The notes under the pieces were generated by a model that saw only the letters and a program-made list of their open reading frames with translations, ran no database searches and was not told where the DNA came from. The position numbers and the translations under genes were made by a program. A stretch of 64,000 nt of DNA from Saprospiraceae bacterium (GTDB lineage Bacteria; Bacteroidota; Bacteroidia; Chitinophagales; Saprospiraceae). Shown piece by piece: positions 26,989 through 36,354 of this stretch. Position 1 is the first letter of the stretch. The number at the start of each line of letters is the position of its first letter. The DNA is taken from positions 827,501-891,500 of the forward strand of contig JADKDE010000001.1 of assembly GCA_016718505.1 (NCBI GenBank), read 5' to 3'.

Positions 26989-27537
26989 TCAGCTAGCCAA
27001 TCTGTCTTCTTTGTCCCAAGCCTCGAAGATGCCGTGATGTTTGTGATAGATTTCGCTTTTAAGCTCTTTTCTTGCAAAGAAAATTCGACTTTTTACCGTA
27101 CCTAATGGTAGATCCAATTCTTCAGCTATTTCTTGATATTTATATCCTTCGAAGTGCATCACAAAAGGAACTCTCAGTGAAGAATCCAAATTGTCCACCA
27201 TGTCGTATAACTCTTCGACCAAAATATTTGATTCTGCATCGTTATTGACCACGTGACTGCCACTATTGATAAAATGCTGGTTGTCCGTAGAGTCCATGAT
27301 CATATTGACCTTGGCTTTCTTTCTATAGTTGTTGATGAAGATATTCTTCATGATGGTAAACAACCAAGCTTTGAAATTCGTCCCAGCTTGGAATTTATCC
27401 CTATTTATCAATGCTCTATAAGCAGTCTCTTGGTATAGATCTTTAGATTCTTCAGTACTTTTGGTCAGATTATAAGCAAAACTTAGCAGTATCTTTGCAT
27501 ATTGATCTATTTGCGTATTAAATTCTCTCGTACTCAT
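26989..27537 (-). CDS. ECF-type RNA polymerase sigma factor
   Basis: A 182-residue sigma-70 family protein. Region 2 (about 5-75) has YAKILLSFAYNLTKSTEESKDL, DLYQETAYRALINRDKF and FKAWLFTIMKNIFINNYRK. Region 4 (about 110-165) has PFVMHFEGYKYQEIAEEL and the helix-turn-helix LPLGTVKSRIFFARKEL. This form is highly conserved in Bacteroidota. No anti-sigma gene is adjacent. It diverges from gyrB across an AT-rich gap, with a TATTTTTG box 21 nt upstream. Confidence 0.93.
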   Translation of the reverse strand: MSTREFNTQIDQYAKILLSFAYNLTKSTEESKDLYQETAYRALINRDKFQAGTNFKAWLFTIMKNIFINNYRKKAKVNMIMDSTDNQHFINSGSHVVNNDAESNILVEELYDMVDNLDSSLRVPFVMHFEGYKYQEIAEELDLPLGTVKSRIFFARKELKSEIYHKHHGIFEAWDKEDRLAS

Positions 27538-27557
27538 TATCTTTTATTTTAGATATA

Positions 27558-27565
27558 CAAAAATA
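27558..27565 (-). promoter_or_regulatory. -7 box TATTTTTG for the ECF sigma gene
   Basis: TAnnTTTG match on the minus strand, 21 nt before the ATG at 27537. No clear -33 element. Confidence 0.35.
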
Positions 27566-27860
27566 CACTTTGTTTAATGAATTTTCTAAAAAATTAAACA
27601 TTATTTTCATTTTTTACATATTAAAGTATTGTTAAAATCTTCAATATTTATCATAATATCTTGTTAATCAATAGAATGTATTTATTTTCAATATTTATGA
27701 ACAATTCTAGTTTTCAATAATTATTGAAAATTGAACATTTTTTTATAAAAAAAATCCAAACTTTTATTGTTTGAAAGTGTAATATATACAATAACGTGAG
27801 TTTTAGCTATTTTAATATTCAAAATCGAAGAATTTAGTCTTAGGTTCATACTATTTTTTG
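27566..27860. other. AT-rich gap between divergent sigma and gyrB genes
   Basis: Very AT-rich, with several long A/T runs and short TAAT/ATTA stretches. I see no coding frame, RNA gene or clear hairpin. It presumably carries the regulatory sequences of both genes. Confidence 0.5.
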
Positions 27861-27868
27861 TACTTTTG
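27861..27868 (+). promoter_or_regulatory. -7 box TACTTTTG for gyrB
   Basis: TAnnTTTG match 110 nt before the gyrB start, implying a leader of about 100 nt. Confidence 0.4.
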
Positions 27869-27977
27869 TATTTGAATATTTTATTAACACAATAATATTC
27901 AAGAATCTATATATTCAAATAATTATTATCAATGGCCAAAATTATTTTTATTTTAGGTCTTTAAAATATTTTATTCA

Positions 27978-29921
27978 ATGAGTGAAAATAAATCAGATTA
28001 CGGAGCGAGTAGTATTCAAGCATTAGAGGGATTAGAAGCCGTACGAAAACGCCCAGGTATGTACATCGGTAGTACTGATGGCAAGGGACTACACCACCTT
28101 GTCTATGAAGTAGTGGATAATTCCATCGATGAACATCTAGCGGGATATTGCACCCATATCGAAGTGATTATACACCCAGACAATTCTGTTTCAGTCCAAG
28201 ATGATGGCCGTGGTATTCCAACGGGTATGCACGAAAAACTTCAAAAGTCGGCACTTGAGGTTGTAATGACTGTTTTGCACGCAGGAGGTAAGTTCGATAA
28301 GAACACTTACAAGGTTTCTGGTGGATTGCACGGAGTAGGGGTTTCTTGTGTTAATGCCTTGTCCATTTATTTGAAAGCAGAAGTATTCAGAGAGGGAAAA
28401 TATTTTATCCAAGAATATAGCCAAGGTAAGCCTTTGGCAGATGTCAAAATGGTGGGCGATTCAGATATTCGTGGTACCAAAGTTACTTTCAGACCCGACC
28501 CCGAAATATTCGAAGTACTCGAGTACAAATATGAAACGCTTGCCCACAGACTCAGGGAATTGGCTTTCCTAAATGCCAAACTTAAGCTGACCCTAACCGA
28601 TGAAAGAAATGTCGAGAATGGCGAACCAAAGCAAGAAACATTTTATAGTGAAGGTGGTCTTTTGGAATTCGTAGAATACCTTGATGCAGCTAGAACCAAA
28701 CTCAATGAAAAACCGATTTATCTCAAAACCAAAGACGAAGACGTTGAGATAGAAGTCGCCATGCAGTATAATACGGGCTATGCTGAAAATATTTACTCTT
28801 ACGTTAATAATATCAACACAAGAGAAGGCGGAACCCACGTAAGCGGATTTCGACGTGCCGTGAATAGGCTTTTCAAGCAATATGGAGACGATAACGGTCT
28901 GTTTAAAAAATTGACTTTTGCCATTTCGGGAGAGGACTTTGGAGAAGGCTTGACGGCCATCGTTTCAGTAAAAGTTCAAGAGCCACAATTCAAGGGACAA
29001 ACCAAAGGAGAGCTTGGAAATTCTGAGGTACTCGGTATTGTGTCCAGGGCTGTAGGCGATACGCTCAAAAATTATTTGGAAGAAAATCCAAATGAAGCCA
29101 AGCGAATCATCGATAAAGTCATTATGGCTGCTACAGCTAGGCACGCAGCTCAAAAGGCTCGTGAGATGGTACAGCGCAAAAATGTCCTGACAGGTGGAGG
29201 ACTCCCTGGAAAGTTGGCCGATTGCGCCTCAAAGGATCCAGCGGCAAGTGAGTTGTTTTTAGTCGAAGGGGATTCTGCAGGGGGTACTGCTAAGCAAGGG
29301 AGAGATAGGCATTTTCAAGCCATACTTCCACTTAGAGGTAAGATATTGAACGTAGAAAAAGCACTCGAATTTAAAATTTATGAAAACGAGGAAATAAAAA
29401 ATATGTTCACTGCTCTCGGCGTGAGGATAGAAGACATCGACGGCGAGCGCATATTAAATGTCTCGAAGCTAAGATACCACAAAGTGGTCGTCATGTGTGA
29501 TGCCGACGTTGACGGAAGCCATATCACGACTTTGATTTTAACTTTCTTTTTCAGATACATGAAGCCTTTAGTGGAGCAAGGGCATATTTATATCGCCGCA
29601 CCACCATTGTATCAAGTAAGAAGAGGTAAAGAATTTAGATATTGTTGGACGGAAGAAGAACGCCAAGCTGCCATTACCGCTTATTCAAAGAGCGAAAAGG
29701 ATGATTCTGTAAAAACACAGCGATACAAGGGTTTAGGAGAGATGAACGCCGAACAACTTTGGGAAACTACTATGGACCCTAGCACTCGAATTCTAAAAAA
29801 AGTGACGATAGAAGATGCCATGGAGTGTGATAGAACATTTTCTATGTTGATGGGAGAGGATGTACCACCACGTCGGGCTTTCATCGAAGCCAATGCGCGT
29901 TATGCCAAAGTAGATATTTAA
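27978..29921 (+). CDS. gyrB: DNA gyrase subunit B
   Basis: A complete 647-residue GyrB, the ATPase and cleavage-core subunit that with GyrA adds negative supercoils. N-terminal GHKL ATPase: LEAVRKRPGMYIGST, VDNSIDEH, DDGRGIP, SGGLHGVG. Transducer: middle of the protein. TOPRIM domain: LVEGDSAGGTAKQGRDR and MCDADVDGSHI. C-terminal: QRYKGLGEMNAEQLWETTM. No insertion or damage is seen. The length fits Bacteroidota GyrB rather than the longer proteobacterial type. Confidence 0.98.
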   Translation: MSENKSDYGASSIQALEGLEAVRKRPGMYIGSTDGKGLHHLVYEVVDNSIDEHLAGYCTHIEVIIHPDNSVSVQDDGRGIPTGMHEKLQKSALEVVMTVLHAGGKFDKNTYKVSGGLHGVGVSCVNALSIYLKAEVFREGKYFIQEYSQGKPLADVKMVGDSDIRGTKVTFRPDPEIFEVLEYKYETLAHRLRELAFLNAKLKLTLTDERNVENGEPKQETFYSEGGLLEFVEYLDAARTKLNEKPIYLKTKDEDVEIEVAMQYNTGYAENIYSYVNNINTREGGTHVSGFRRAVNRLFKQYGDDNGLFKKLTFAISGEDFGEGLTAIVSVKVQEPQFKGQTKGELGNSEVLGIVSRAVGDTLKNYLEENPNEAKRIIDKVIMAATARHAAQKAREMVQRKNVLTGGGLPGKLADCASKDPAASELFLVEGDSAGGTAKQGRDRHFQAILPLRGKILNVEKALEFKIYENEEIKNMFTALGVRIEDIDGERILNVSKLRYHKVVVMCDADVDGSHITTLILTFFFRYMKPLVEQGHIYIAAPPLYQVRRGKEFRYCWTEEERQAAITAYSKSEKDDSVKTQRYKGLGEMNAEQLWETTMDPSTRILKKVTIEDAMECDRTFSMLMGEDVPPRRAFIEANARYAKVDI

Positions 29922-29934
29922 AAAAATATTACAC

Positions 29935-30369
29935 TTGGAAAAAAGAGAAGAAGTGGCAAAGTCCAAGCCAAATGCTTCCTGGGATATTTGGAAGCCATTA
30001 TGGATATCCTTGGCATTTGCCTTAGGTATGTTGGTTCGGGTGAGCCTAGACCAAAGCGATGAGATTCCTCTTTTTAAGGTGTCAAAGCACAGCATACCCA
30101 CTTCTAGCAAATTTGCTGCCATTAAGTCTTTCGTTGGAGAAGAGTATTATCAAAAAGTCAACACCGATTCGATGGAAGAATTGGCCATCGAAGAAATGGT
30201 GGACCATTTAGATCCATATTCAACTTACTTTTCTGCAAAACAACAAAACGACCATTTGCTAGCACTCCAAGGAAATCACAAGGGCATTGGGATCGAATAC
30301 CAGGTTATTGAGGATAGCGTTTATGTGACTAGAATCATTCCCAATGTCCAGCTTTTAATTCTAAACTAA
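29935..30369 (+). CDS. S41 peptidase, N-terminal part
   Basis: A 144-codon segment beginning LEKREEVAKSKP at TTG, with a membrane anchor (LWISLAFALGMLVRV). An S41 N-terminal helical part follows (EELAIEEMVDHLDPYSTYF), then the start of a PDZ domain (LQGNHKGIGIEYQV). It ends prematurely at 30367-30369 because of the frame break. No upstream ATG is in frame. Confidence 0.7.
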   Translation: MEKREEVAKSKPNASWDIWKPLWISLAFALGMLVRVSLDQSDEIPLFKVSKHSIPTSSKFAAIKSFVGEEYYQKVNTDSMEELAIEEMVDHLDPYSTYFSAKQQNDHLLALQGNHKGIGIEYQVIEDSVYVTRIIPNVQLLILN

Positions 30370-30431
30370 AGCTTGGAGATATTATCCTAGAAGCCAATGA
30401 TTCGATTATTTCAGGCATTGAAAAGGAAGGC

Positions 30432-31436
30432 TTGGCCATTCACAAAGCTTTGGTTGGTGAAGAAAATTCTACATTGAGATTGAAGGTGAAATCATTAGAT
30501 GGTCGGCTTGCACAACTGGATATTAAAAGAGGCTCTTATGAAATTCCCTCGATTGATCCTCCGATTAAATTGGCTAAAAACATTCTCTACTTGAAAATAA
30601 ACCACTTTTCTAGCAAGGTTTATGGGGATTTTATGAAATATTTGGAAAATAACCTAGACCACACCCAGCCGACCAACTTGATTTTTGATGTGCGGGATAA
30701 TCCAGGGGGTATCTTGCAAGAAGTGACAAAAATGTTGTCCCAACTCATCACCGATAAGAGCGTGCTGTTGGTCTATACCGATGGTGATAATCAACAGAAA
30801 AACGAGTACATGAGTGCGGGCAAAGCATTCTTCAATCTCGGTAAAATTGCGGTTTTAATCAATCAAAATTCTGCATCTGCTTCAGAAGTTCTGGCGGGCT
30901 CTCTGCAAGACCACGACAGGGCTGTTATTGTGGGAAACAATTCCTTTGGAAAAGGCCTCGTACAGACTGACCGTGAATTTGAAGATGGCTCGGCAGTAAA
31001 ATTGACCATTTCAAAATATTATTTGCCGTCAGGAAGATGCATTCAGAGACCTTTGAACGCAAAAGAAAAGGCCGAAAACGCTAAAAATACTAAGGAATTT
31101 TTTACAGCCAAAGGACGTAAGATGACAGAGGGGGAGGGAATTCAACCAGATATTCGATTATTGGATATGAGTAGTGATTCTTTGCAAAATTTGATTTTTG
31201 AAATAAACAAAATAGCTTTTAAACAGGCGCGAAAAAATAAATTTCAGTATTCAAATCAATTAAATTGGTCCCAAGTTTTATCCAAAGCGCCGAGTATTTC
31301 TAAGAATTTTAATACAAAAACAACAGAAACCTTAGCCGAAACCGCTTTTATAAAATATTGTCAAAACAACAAGCCATCGAACGAAATTTTAATCAACGAA
31401 CCGTATATCAAGGCGGCAATTCAGTCTTTTAAATAA
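30432..31436 (+). CDS. S41 peptidase, PDZ end and catalytic domain
   Basis: A 334-codon segment; true coding in this frame begins near 30348. It includes the end of the PDZ domain, then the S41 core (YLKINHF, FDVRDNPGGIL). The catalytic Ser/Lys dyad is there: NQNSASASEVLAG and SFGKGLVQ. A C-terminal domain has LPSGRCIQRP. Tail-specific proteases of this family act in the periplasm on misfolded or precursor proteins. Confidence 0.78.
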   Translation: MAIHKALVGEENSTLRLKVKSLDGRLAQLDIKRGSYEIPSIDPPIKLAKNILYLKINHFSSKVYGDFMKYLENNLDHTQPTNLIFDVRDNPGGILQEVTKMLSQLITDKSVLLVYTDGDNQQKNEYMSAGKAFFNLGKIAVLINQNSASASEVLAGSLQDHDRAVIVGNNSFGKGLVQTDREFEDGSAVKLTISKYYLPSGRCIQRPLNAKEKAENAKNTKEFFTAKGRKMTEGEGIQPDIRLLDMSSDSLQNLIFEINKIAFKQARKNKFQYSNQLNWSQVLSKAPSISKNFNTKTTETLAETAFIKYCQNNKPSNEILINEPYIKAAIQSFK

Positions 31437-31453
31437 TAATATTAAATTCCTTC

Positions 31454-32671
31454 TTATTCAACATAATCTAGGTCCTTCCCGAAAGTCTCTTTAAGCGTCT
31501 TTATCGACCAAAATGCCAACAAAATACAAATCAAATTGACTGTTAAGGCTGAATACAAAGGGTTCATCCATTTGGCGAAAGTTGTATAGGCGAAAGTTAT
31601 GGGTATGACGGCTCCCCTTACAAAATTAGGAACAGTAGTGGTCACGGTAGCTCGGATATTCGTTCCAAATTGTTCTGAAGCTTGTGTCACAAAAATAGCC
31701 CAATATCCTGCTGAAAAGCCAATTGCAAAACTAACACAATAAAACGTCCAAGCACTGATTTCTCGTAGATTCACATAGACCAAAATGGTTAGGATGCACA
31801 TGCCTAAATACAATATAACAACTTTCCTCCGACTTCGCCACCATTGGCTGATCATGCCGCTGACTACGTCACCAATCGAAAGACCAAGATAACAAGCCAC
31901 GATCGTATTCCCAGCTTTCATAGGTTCGGTTAAATACAAGTACTTGCTCAGTTCTGGACTCAACAAGATCAGGAGGCCTATAATGCTCCAGATGGGCAGT
32001 CCCACCATGATACATTTCAAGTATTTTGAAGCCGTTTCCCAGTTACTGAATAATTGAAAAAAATTTCCTCTGGCTACATTGGACTCCAGAGCTTTTTTAT
32101 ATATCCCCGATTCAAAAGCACTAACTCTTAGTACCAGCAACATCAAGCCCATCCCTCCTCCTACATAATAAGCCATTCGCCAGTCAAAGAGATCGTGCAC
32201 TTTAGCTGCCACCACTGCACCCAATGCCCCAAATGCAACAACTATCATCGTCCCTATTCCTCTGTTTTCTTTAGAAAGGGATTCATTTACCAGCGTGATT
32301 CCAGCACCCAATTCTCCAGCTAAACCTACGCCTGCCAAAAAGCGGATGACGGCATAGGCTTCTATATTCGTGACCATGCCATTAGCAATATTAGCTATCG
32401 AATAGACGAATATACTCCCAAACAACACCGAAAGACGCCCTTTTTTGTCCCCAAGGATACCCCACAATATCCCTCCTACCAACATGCCAAACATTTGCAT
32501 GTTCAACAAAAATATCTTGTTGGGCTCTAGCGAACTTCCTTGATACCCTAGTTCTGCCAATGAGGGATTGGCCACCACTCCAAACAGAATCAAATCATAT
32601 ATATCCACAAAATATCCTAATGCTGAGATCAGTACCGCACTATTCAGGATCTTAGTATTGTTTTCGTTCAT
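31454..32671 (-). CDS. Major facilitator superfamily transporter
   Basis: A 405-residue protein with about 12 hydrophobic helices. It has the MFS loop motif after helix 2 (GILGDKKGRLSVLFG) and GVGLAGELGAGITLVNE in helix 4-5, resembling metabolite:proton symporters of the sugar-phosphate or sialate/shikimate groups. YWAIFVTQASEQFGTNIRATVTT in the second half is typical of that branch. Substrate unknown. It lies 15 nt downstream of a PNGase F-like gene on the same strand, suggesting import of a product released by that enzyme; this is inference. Confidence 0.85.
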   Translation of the reverse strand: MNENNTKILNSAVLISALGYFVDIYDLILFGVVANPSLAELGYQGSSLEPNKIFLLNMQMFGMLVGGILWGILGDKKGRLSVLFGSIFVYSIANIANGMVTNIEAYAVIRFLAGVGLAGELGAGITLVNESLSKENRGIGTMIVVAFGALGAVVAAKVHDLFDWRMAYYVGGGMGLMLLVLRVSAFESGIYKKALESNVARGNFFQLFSNWETASKYLKCIMVGLPIWSIIGLLILLSPELSKYLYLTEPMKAGNTIVACYLGLSIGDVVSGMISQWWRSRRKVVILYLGMCILTILVYVNLREISAWTFYCVSFAIGFSAGYWAIFVTQASEQFGTNIRATVTTTVPNFVRGAVIPITFAYTTFAKWMNPLYSALTVNLICILLAFWSIKTLKETFGKDLDYVE

Positions 32672-32686
32672 CTTTTTTATTCAATG

Positions 32687-34396
32687 TTAGGGGATTTTTC
32701 CTACAAAAAAAGCAAAATAAAGGGTATCCGCAAAGTCAAATGGCAATTTTTTTATCAAAACTCCATTGGTTTGGGTAATTTCTATATTTCCATTTGTACC
32801 TACTTTATCTGGCTCACTATTCCTTAACCACCAATGCTTTATCATCCCATCCTGCTTTTTGTCCTTGATCACCAATGTATAGCAACCTGGTGTCAATTTT
32901 ATTTTGTCCTTATACACGGTGCTGTCTTCCAAATTATCTCTACTTATTACTACTGTCCCTTGGTCGTTTAGGATCGAATAACTCGTCTCATTGGCCCGAT
33001 TTTGATCGTTTGCTTCTATTTTTAAGATCCATTTTTCAGGCAAAATCATTGGCGCTTGATATGGAGAACGTTGAGTATTATTGTTTTTATTTTTATCCTC
33101 TAATCCATTGACCTTGAGGATGTTTGCGATATAGTATTTTGAATTTTTAATTTTCCTAAATTCTATATTTGGAAGGTAAACCGTGATTTTTTCTCCAGGT
33201 AAAACCAAGCCATTCCAATGGTATATCTGCTTTTTGTGATTGTCCAGTCCGTGTTCTATGTCTATTTGGGTGAGATTGTTTTTTCCAGTATTTTTGACGA
33301 CAACCATCGGGGATTGGCAAGTGGGATTGAACCGAGCGTATTCATCTTTGTTGGTTGGCCTGATGATTTCTTCCATTGCCGCATCATTTTCAAAATTATA
33401 CTCTTCATACTCTATCAATTGATGGCATTGGCGATATTCGCCTTGTTCCTCTTCCAGATGAAACGGAGGGTCGATGGCATAATCCAAAGTCAAAGTATCT
33501 TTAAGATTTATCCACGGTGTTAAATCAAAGGGAAATTCGTCGATTTTGGTTCCAGGACACCAACCAGCTCTATCGAATTGCCATGTGCCGCCTTGAGGAT
33601 GGATGGGATTCATCCCGCAGTCTTTCCAAATATTCCAAAGAAATTTTTCTTCACCATTTACCCTCCAACTATGTTTTTTAGCCACCCATTCACAACAATT
33701 GTAGGGGCCAAAATGTCCGTGCCCACTAATTCGGCTCAACAAAGAAACATGCTTAGTCCTAGGGTCTAAAATAACCTTTGTGGACTTGAAAATGCTGTCT
33801 TTAGCCAATGCCCCATAAGAATAAAGCCCCGTCGGGTATATATTCCGAACTGCAATGCTTTTAAGCTCAGGTTTACCCTTGATGAACACAAATTTTAGGT
33901 CCAGCAGCTCTTGGTTATTGCCAGAAATTATCCTTTTGGTACCCGTCAATATGGGCGCATAATCGGTAATGTCATAGATGAATTCTTTGCCATTTGGACC
34001 TAAATCCAAGCGTTTTCCATAAGGTGTGATGAATCCAGCCAGCTCGAATCGCTCTCCAGTGCTGTCTGTAAGCACCGTGTGGGTATGATAGTCCCATTCG
34101 CCGCAAGGGAAGGTATCAGCAGAAGTTCGTACATCGCATTTTATTTTCTGTATCAAGTATATTTTGCGCCATTCTCCGCTGGTCTTCGGGAATCTAATCG
34201 TCCCTGAGTATGGTTGATTCCAGCCCTCTGGACTGGGATCGCTAAACTTGAACATTTGAACCGTGAAGGTGTCTTTTGTTGTATTTTGGGCCTTAGTGTA
34301 AGAAGGAAGATTTAGCAGGCAAATGAAAATAATTTTGAGTAAAATATTCCAAAGTTTTATTTTTTGCCACATATATACAGATGCTTTTTTTCGCAA
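32687..34396 (-). CDS. PNGase F-like peptide-N-glycosidase
   Basis: A 569-residue exported protein; Met 9 (34372) may be the real start, giving a signal peptide ending SYTKAQ. The N-terminal domain has GTIRFPKTSGEWRKIYLI and the metal/active-site segment CGEWDYHTHTVL. The C-terminal PNGase domain has SGHGHFGPYNCCEWV, then WKDCGMNPIHPQGGTW and RAGWCPG, the signature of the PNGase F fold. Such enzymes hydrolyse the amide between Asn and GlcNAc, releasing N-glycans from glycoproteins. The last 90 residues look like an added beta domain (CYTLVIKDKKQDGM). It leads an apparent operon with the MFS gene. Confidence 0.8.
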   Translation of the reverse strand: MRKKASVYMWQKIKLWNILLKIIFICLLNLPSYTKAQNTTKDTFTVQMFKFSDPSPEGWNQPYSGTIRFPKTSGEWRKIYLIQKIKCDVRTSADTFPCGEWDYHTHTVLTDSTGERFELAGFITPYGKRLDLGPNGKEFIYDITDYAPILTGTKRIISGNNQELLDLKFVFIKGKPELKSIAVRNIYPTGLYSYGALAKDSIFKSTKVILDPRTKHVSLLSRISGHGHFGPYNCCEWVAKKHSWRVNGEEKFLWNIWKDCGMNPIHPQGGTWQFDRAGWCPGTKIDEFPFDLTPWINLKDTLTLDYAIDPPFHLEEEQGEYRQCHQLIEYEEYNFENDAAMEEIIRPTNKDEYARFNPTCQSPMVVVKNTGKNNLTQIDIEHGLDNHKKQIYHWNGLVLPGEKITVYLPNIEFRKIKNSKYYIANILKVNGLEDKNKNNNTQRSPYQAPMILPEKWILKIEANDQNRANETSYSILNDQGTVVISRDNLEDSTVYKDKIKLTPGCYTLVIKDKKQDGMIKHWWLRNSEPDKVGTNGNIEITQTNGVLIKKLPFDFADTLYFAFFVGKIP

Positions 34397-34433
34397 GATA
34401 TAAATTCATTTTATTATTATTTGATTTTTGTAT

Positions 34434-34548
34434 GCCCCTATATTCTATAGGGTCGGGTCGTGCATGACTCCGCTTCGCTTCGGTCTCTCCATAAGATGTC
34501 GAGACTGGTCTCCTAGCCTTCGCCATGGAGACCATCATTACCACCCCT
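34434..34548 (+). repeat. Hairpin-forming intergenic repeat, copy B
   Basis: Shares blocks with the copy at 42667: GGGTCGGGTCGT, TGACT, CTTCG, TTCGGTCTC, GTCGAGACTGGTCT and TACCACCCCT. It contains the dyad GGTCTCC...GGAGACC. It fills the centre of the 34397-34708 gap; the remainder holds the promoter at 34676. Confidence 0.72.
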
Positions 34549-34675
34549 CATACGCTTGGTTTTTAGGGTATGTGTTCACTAATTCAAAGTGTTGGGAGAA
34601 GTAAATCATCGTATTATTCTTTGGCTTTACTCATTATTATTCCACGGTTTGTTATTTTTTCAATTACCTTTCGTC

Positions 34676-34683
34676 TATATTTG
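34676..34683 (+). promoter_or_regulatory. -7 box TATATTTG
   Basis: TAnnTTTG match 26 nt before the ATG at 34709, with a TTTG at 34648-34651 as a possible -33 element. Confidence 0.5.
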
Positions 34684-34708
34684 TACATCATAAAAAAATA
34701 GTTTTTGT

Positions 34709-35122
34709 ATGCGAGTTCTTATTTTTTCATTATTTATTTCAGCATTGATCATGAATTGTAAATCCAACCCATACAAGCCGGATTTGGACATGAAAGAAAA
34801 AATTTATTTTGGTTCTGAGGGAGGTGTTGCAGGCAGCCGCAGTGAATTTATTTTAGTAAAAACAGGGCAAATCTATAAAAAAGTGGATACGACATACAAG
34901 AAAGTCGCTACATTAAAGGAAAATACGGCCCTTCAGCTCTTCGAATTGGCGCAAAATTCCAACGTATTTACACAAGGGTATAACGAACCTGGCAATATGT
35001 CTCAATTCATGGAATTTAAAACCCTAAAGAATACAGATAGGTTGGTTTGGAGTCAAAATGACGCCTCATTACCAAAGAATATTAAAACTTTTTACGGAAT
35101 CTTAAGTAAAGCCATCAAATAG
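34709..35122 (+). CDS. Small putative lipoprotein
   Basis: A 137-residue protein with a signal peptide ending IMNC (Cys 17), a loose lipobox, so it may be a lipoprotein. The body has YFGSEGGVAGSRSEFIL and QIYKKVDTTYKKVATL, then two predicted helices, and ends in a helix (FYGILSKAIK). I do not recognise a family. It converges with the next gene across 2 nt. Confidence 0.6.
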   Translation: MRVLIFSLFISALIMNCKSNPYKPDLDMKEKIYFGSEGGVAGSRSEFILVKTGQIYKKVDTTYKKVATLKENTALQLFELAQNSNVFTQGYNEPGNMSQFMEFKTLKNTDRLVWSQNDASLPKNIKTFYGILSKAIK

Positions 35123-35124
35123 GC

Positions 35125-35619
35125 TTATTCTCTTACAGTGGTTACCCTTTTGCCATAAGTTGGGAAAGAGGCACTGCCATAATGTGAAAATCTAGAATTA
35201 GCCTTGATGGGGAGTTTGTAATGGTTCATAAAACTCGAGAAGAAAGCAGTTAGTTCTTCTGTTTTGATATTGCGAGAACTGGGTTTTAGATGGTAGGCAA
35301 TGTGTTTGATGGTGCCATCTTTTTCAAAGAAAATATTGATCCAAATTTTAACCCCTTTTATATCGTATTTTATCTGGTCTGCATAGTTTTCCATGCCAAT
35401 TAACAAGGCGACCCATTTCTCATACGCTACGCTCATGTCATTGTCACAAACGCTCAACAGTACTTCATCGAAAGTAAGATTTAGCTTTTCATATCCTTTG
35501 TCATGTTCGCCGATCAAAAAGACTTTTGGCAAGGAATCTACTCCTGCATATCCACTGTGTGAAGCCTGAGCAGCAAGCCCAAATGACATAAAAATAAAAA
35601 CTATGAGGCAATTTTTCAT
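35125..35619 (-). CDS. Small secreted protein of unknown function
   Basis: A 164-residue protein with a signal peptide (about 1-19, ending AAQA). The body has KVFLIGEHDKGYEKLN, a helical part (MSVAYEKWVALLIGMENYAD), then WINIFFEKDGTIKHIAYHL, whose strand pattern recalls a TonB C-terminal-like fold. No named family recognised. Confidence 0.55.
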   Translation of the reverse strand: MKNCLIVFIFMSFGLAAQASHSGYAGVDSLPKVFLIGEHDKGYEKLNLTFDEVLLSVCDNDMSVAYEKWVALLIGMENYADQIKYDIKGVKIWINIFFEKDGTIKHIAYHLKPSSRNIKTEELTAFFSSFMNHYKLPIKANSRFSHYGSASFPTYGKRVTTVRE

Positions 35620-35786
35620 GAACTGTTTCTTAATATTTAATCTACACTAAACAACATCAAAAGTGGCTAAATATTTTCATAATCCCTAATTATTTAAGAT
35701 AAAATTAATGAATACGATACATTAAATAATTTCGTAATAAATAAAATATTTATTAACAGAATATTATACATAATGAAAATATATAA

Positions 35787-35794
35787 TATCTTTG
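35787..35794 (+). promoter_or_regulatory. -7 box TATCTTTG inside the longer cvpA reading
   Basis: A canonical TATCTTTG sits downstream of the first in-frame ATG (35773). Transcription would start near 35801, so that ATG would not be in the mRNA. This supports the start at 35812. Confidence 0.55.
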
Positions 35795-35811
35795 TAAAAA
35801 AAAACTTTGAA

Positions 35812-36348
35812 ATGATTGTCGATTTATTATTGTTCGTATTCATTGTGTCTGGATTTTACCTTGGATTCACCAAAGGATTTATGAAAGTTATTGGTTTTGT
35901 TTTAACCATAATATGTTGTTTGGTATTGACGATAAAGGTCTCGCCTGTCATCCATCAGTGGCTTTCAGAACATGTTGTGGGTCTAGAAAATGGGGTCCAC
36001 ATGGTGTCTATTGGGCTAGGACTTGCTTGTACATTGGCGTGTTTAGGCTTGATTTTATATTTTATCCAATCTAAGGTCAATCTCGCAAATCTTGGTCCAG
36101 TAAATAAAGTAACGGGAGGTTTGGTATTGATGGGTATATTTTTGCTTGCCTATAGTTCGCTGGTTTGGTTTTGTGATCAGTCTTCGATTTTTTCAAAAAG
36201 TACCAAAAGAAATTCTGTTAGCTACGAATATTTGATAAAAATTAATGACAAAAGCTCCAAATCTACTAAGTATCTTCGACCTGTATTGAACAGTCTCAGA
36301 GGTATGTCTGAAGCATCAATGCAGATTAAAAAAACAAAAAACACGTAG
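35812..36348 (+). CDS. CvpA family membrane protein
   Basis: A 178-residue protein if it begins at MIVDLLLF (35812). The frame opens at 35773, but the promoter box at 35787 argues against that start. Four hydrophobic segments begin with FIVSGFYLGFTKGFMKVIGF, the CvpA motif near the first helix. CvpA-type proteins were first linked to colicin V production; their exact function is unclear. The C-terminal part is short and Lys/Ser-rich. It precedes the M28 peptidase gene by 6 nt, so the two are probably cotranscribed. Confidence 0.78.
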   Translation: MIVDLLLFVFIVSGFYLGFTKGFMKVIGFVLTIICCLVLTIKVSPVIHQWLSEHVVGLENGVHMVSIGLGLACTLACLGLILYFIQSKVNLANLGPVNKVTGGLVLMGIFLLAYSSLVWFCDQSSIFSKSTKRNSVSYEYLIKINDKSSKSTKYLRPVLNSLRGMSEASMQIKKTKNT

Positions 36349-36354
36349 TTCCGC

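Larger units (their letters stand above)
29935..31436 (+). pseudogene. S41-family C-terminal processing peptidase, frameshifted
   Basis: One gene of about 500 codons starting at TTG 29935, 13 nt after gyrB. The frame breaks near 30344-30347: one base added there joins RIIPN to xPAFNSKLKLGDIIL, the usual PDZ sequence. Both halves are otherwise undamaged, so an assembly indel or a recent mutation fits. The pieces are described separately. Confidence 0.75.
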
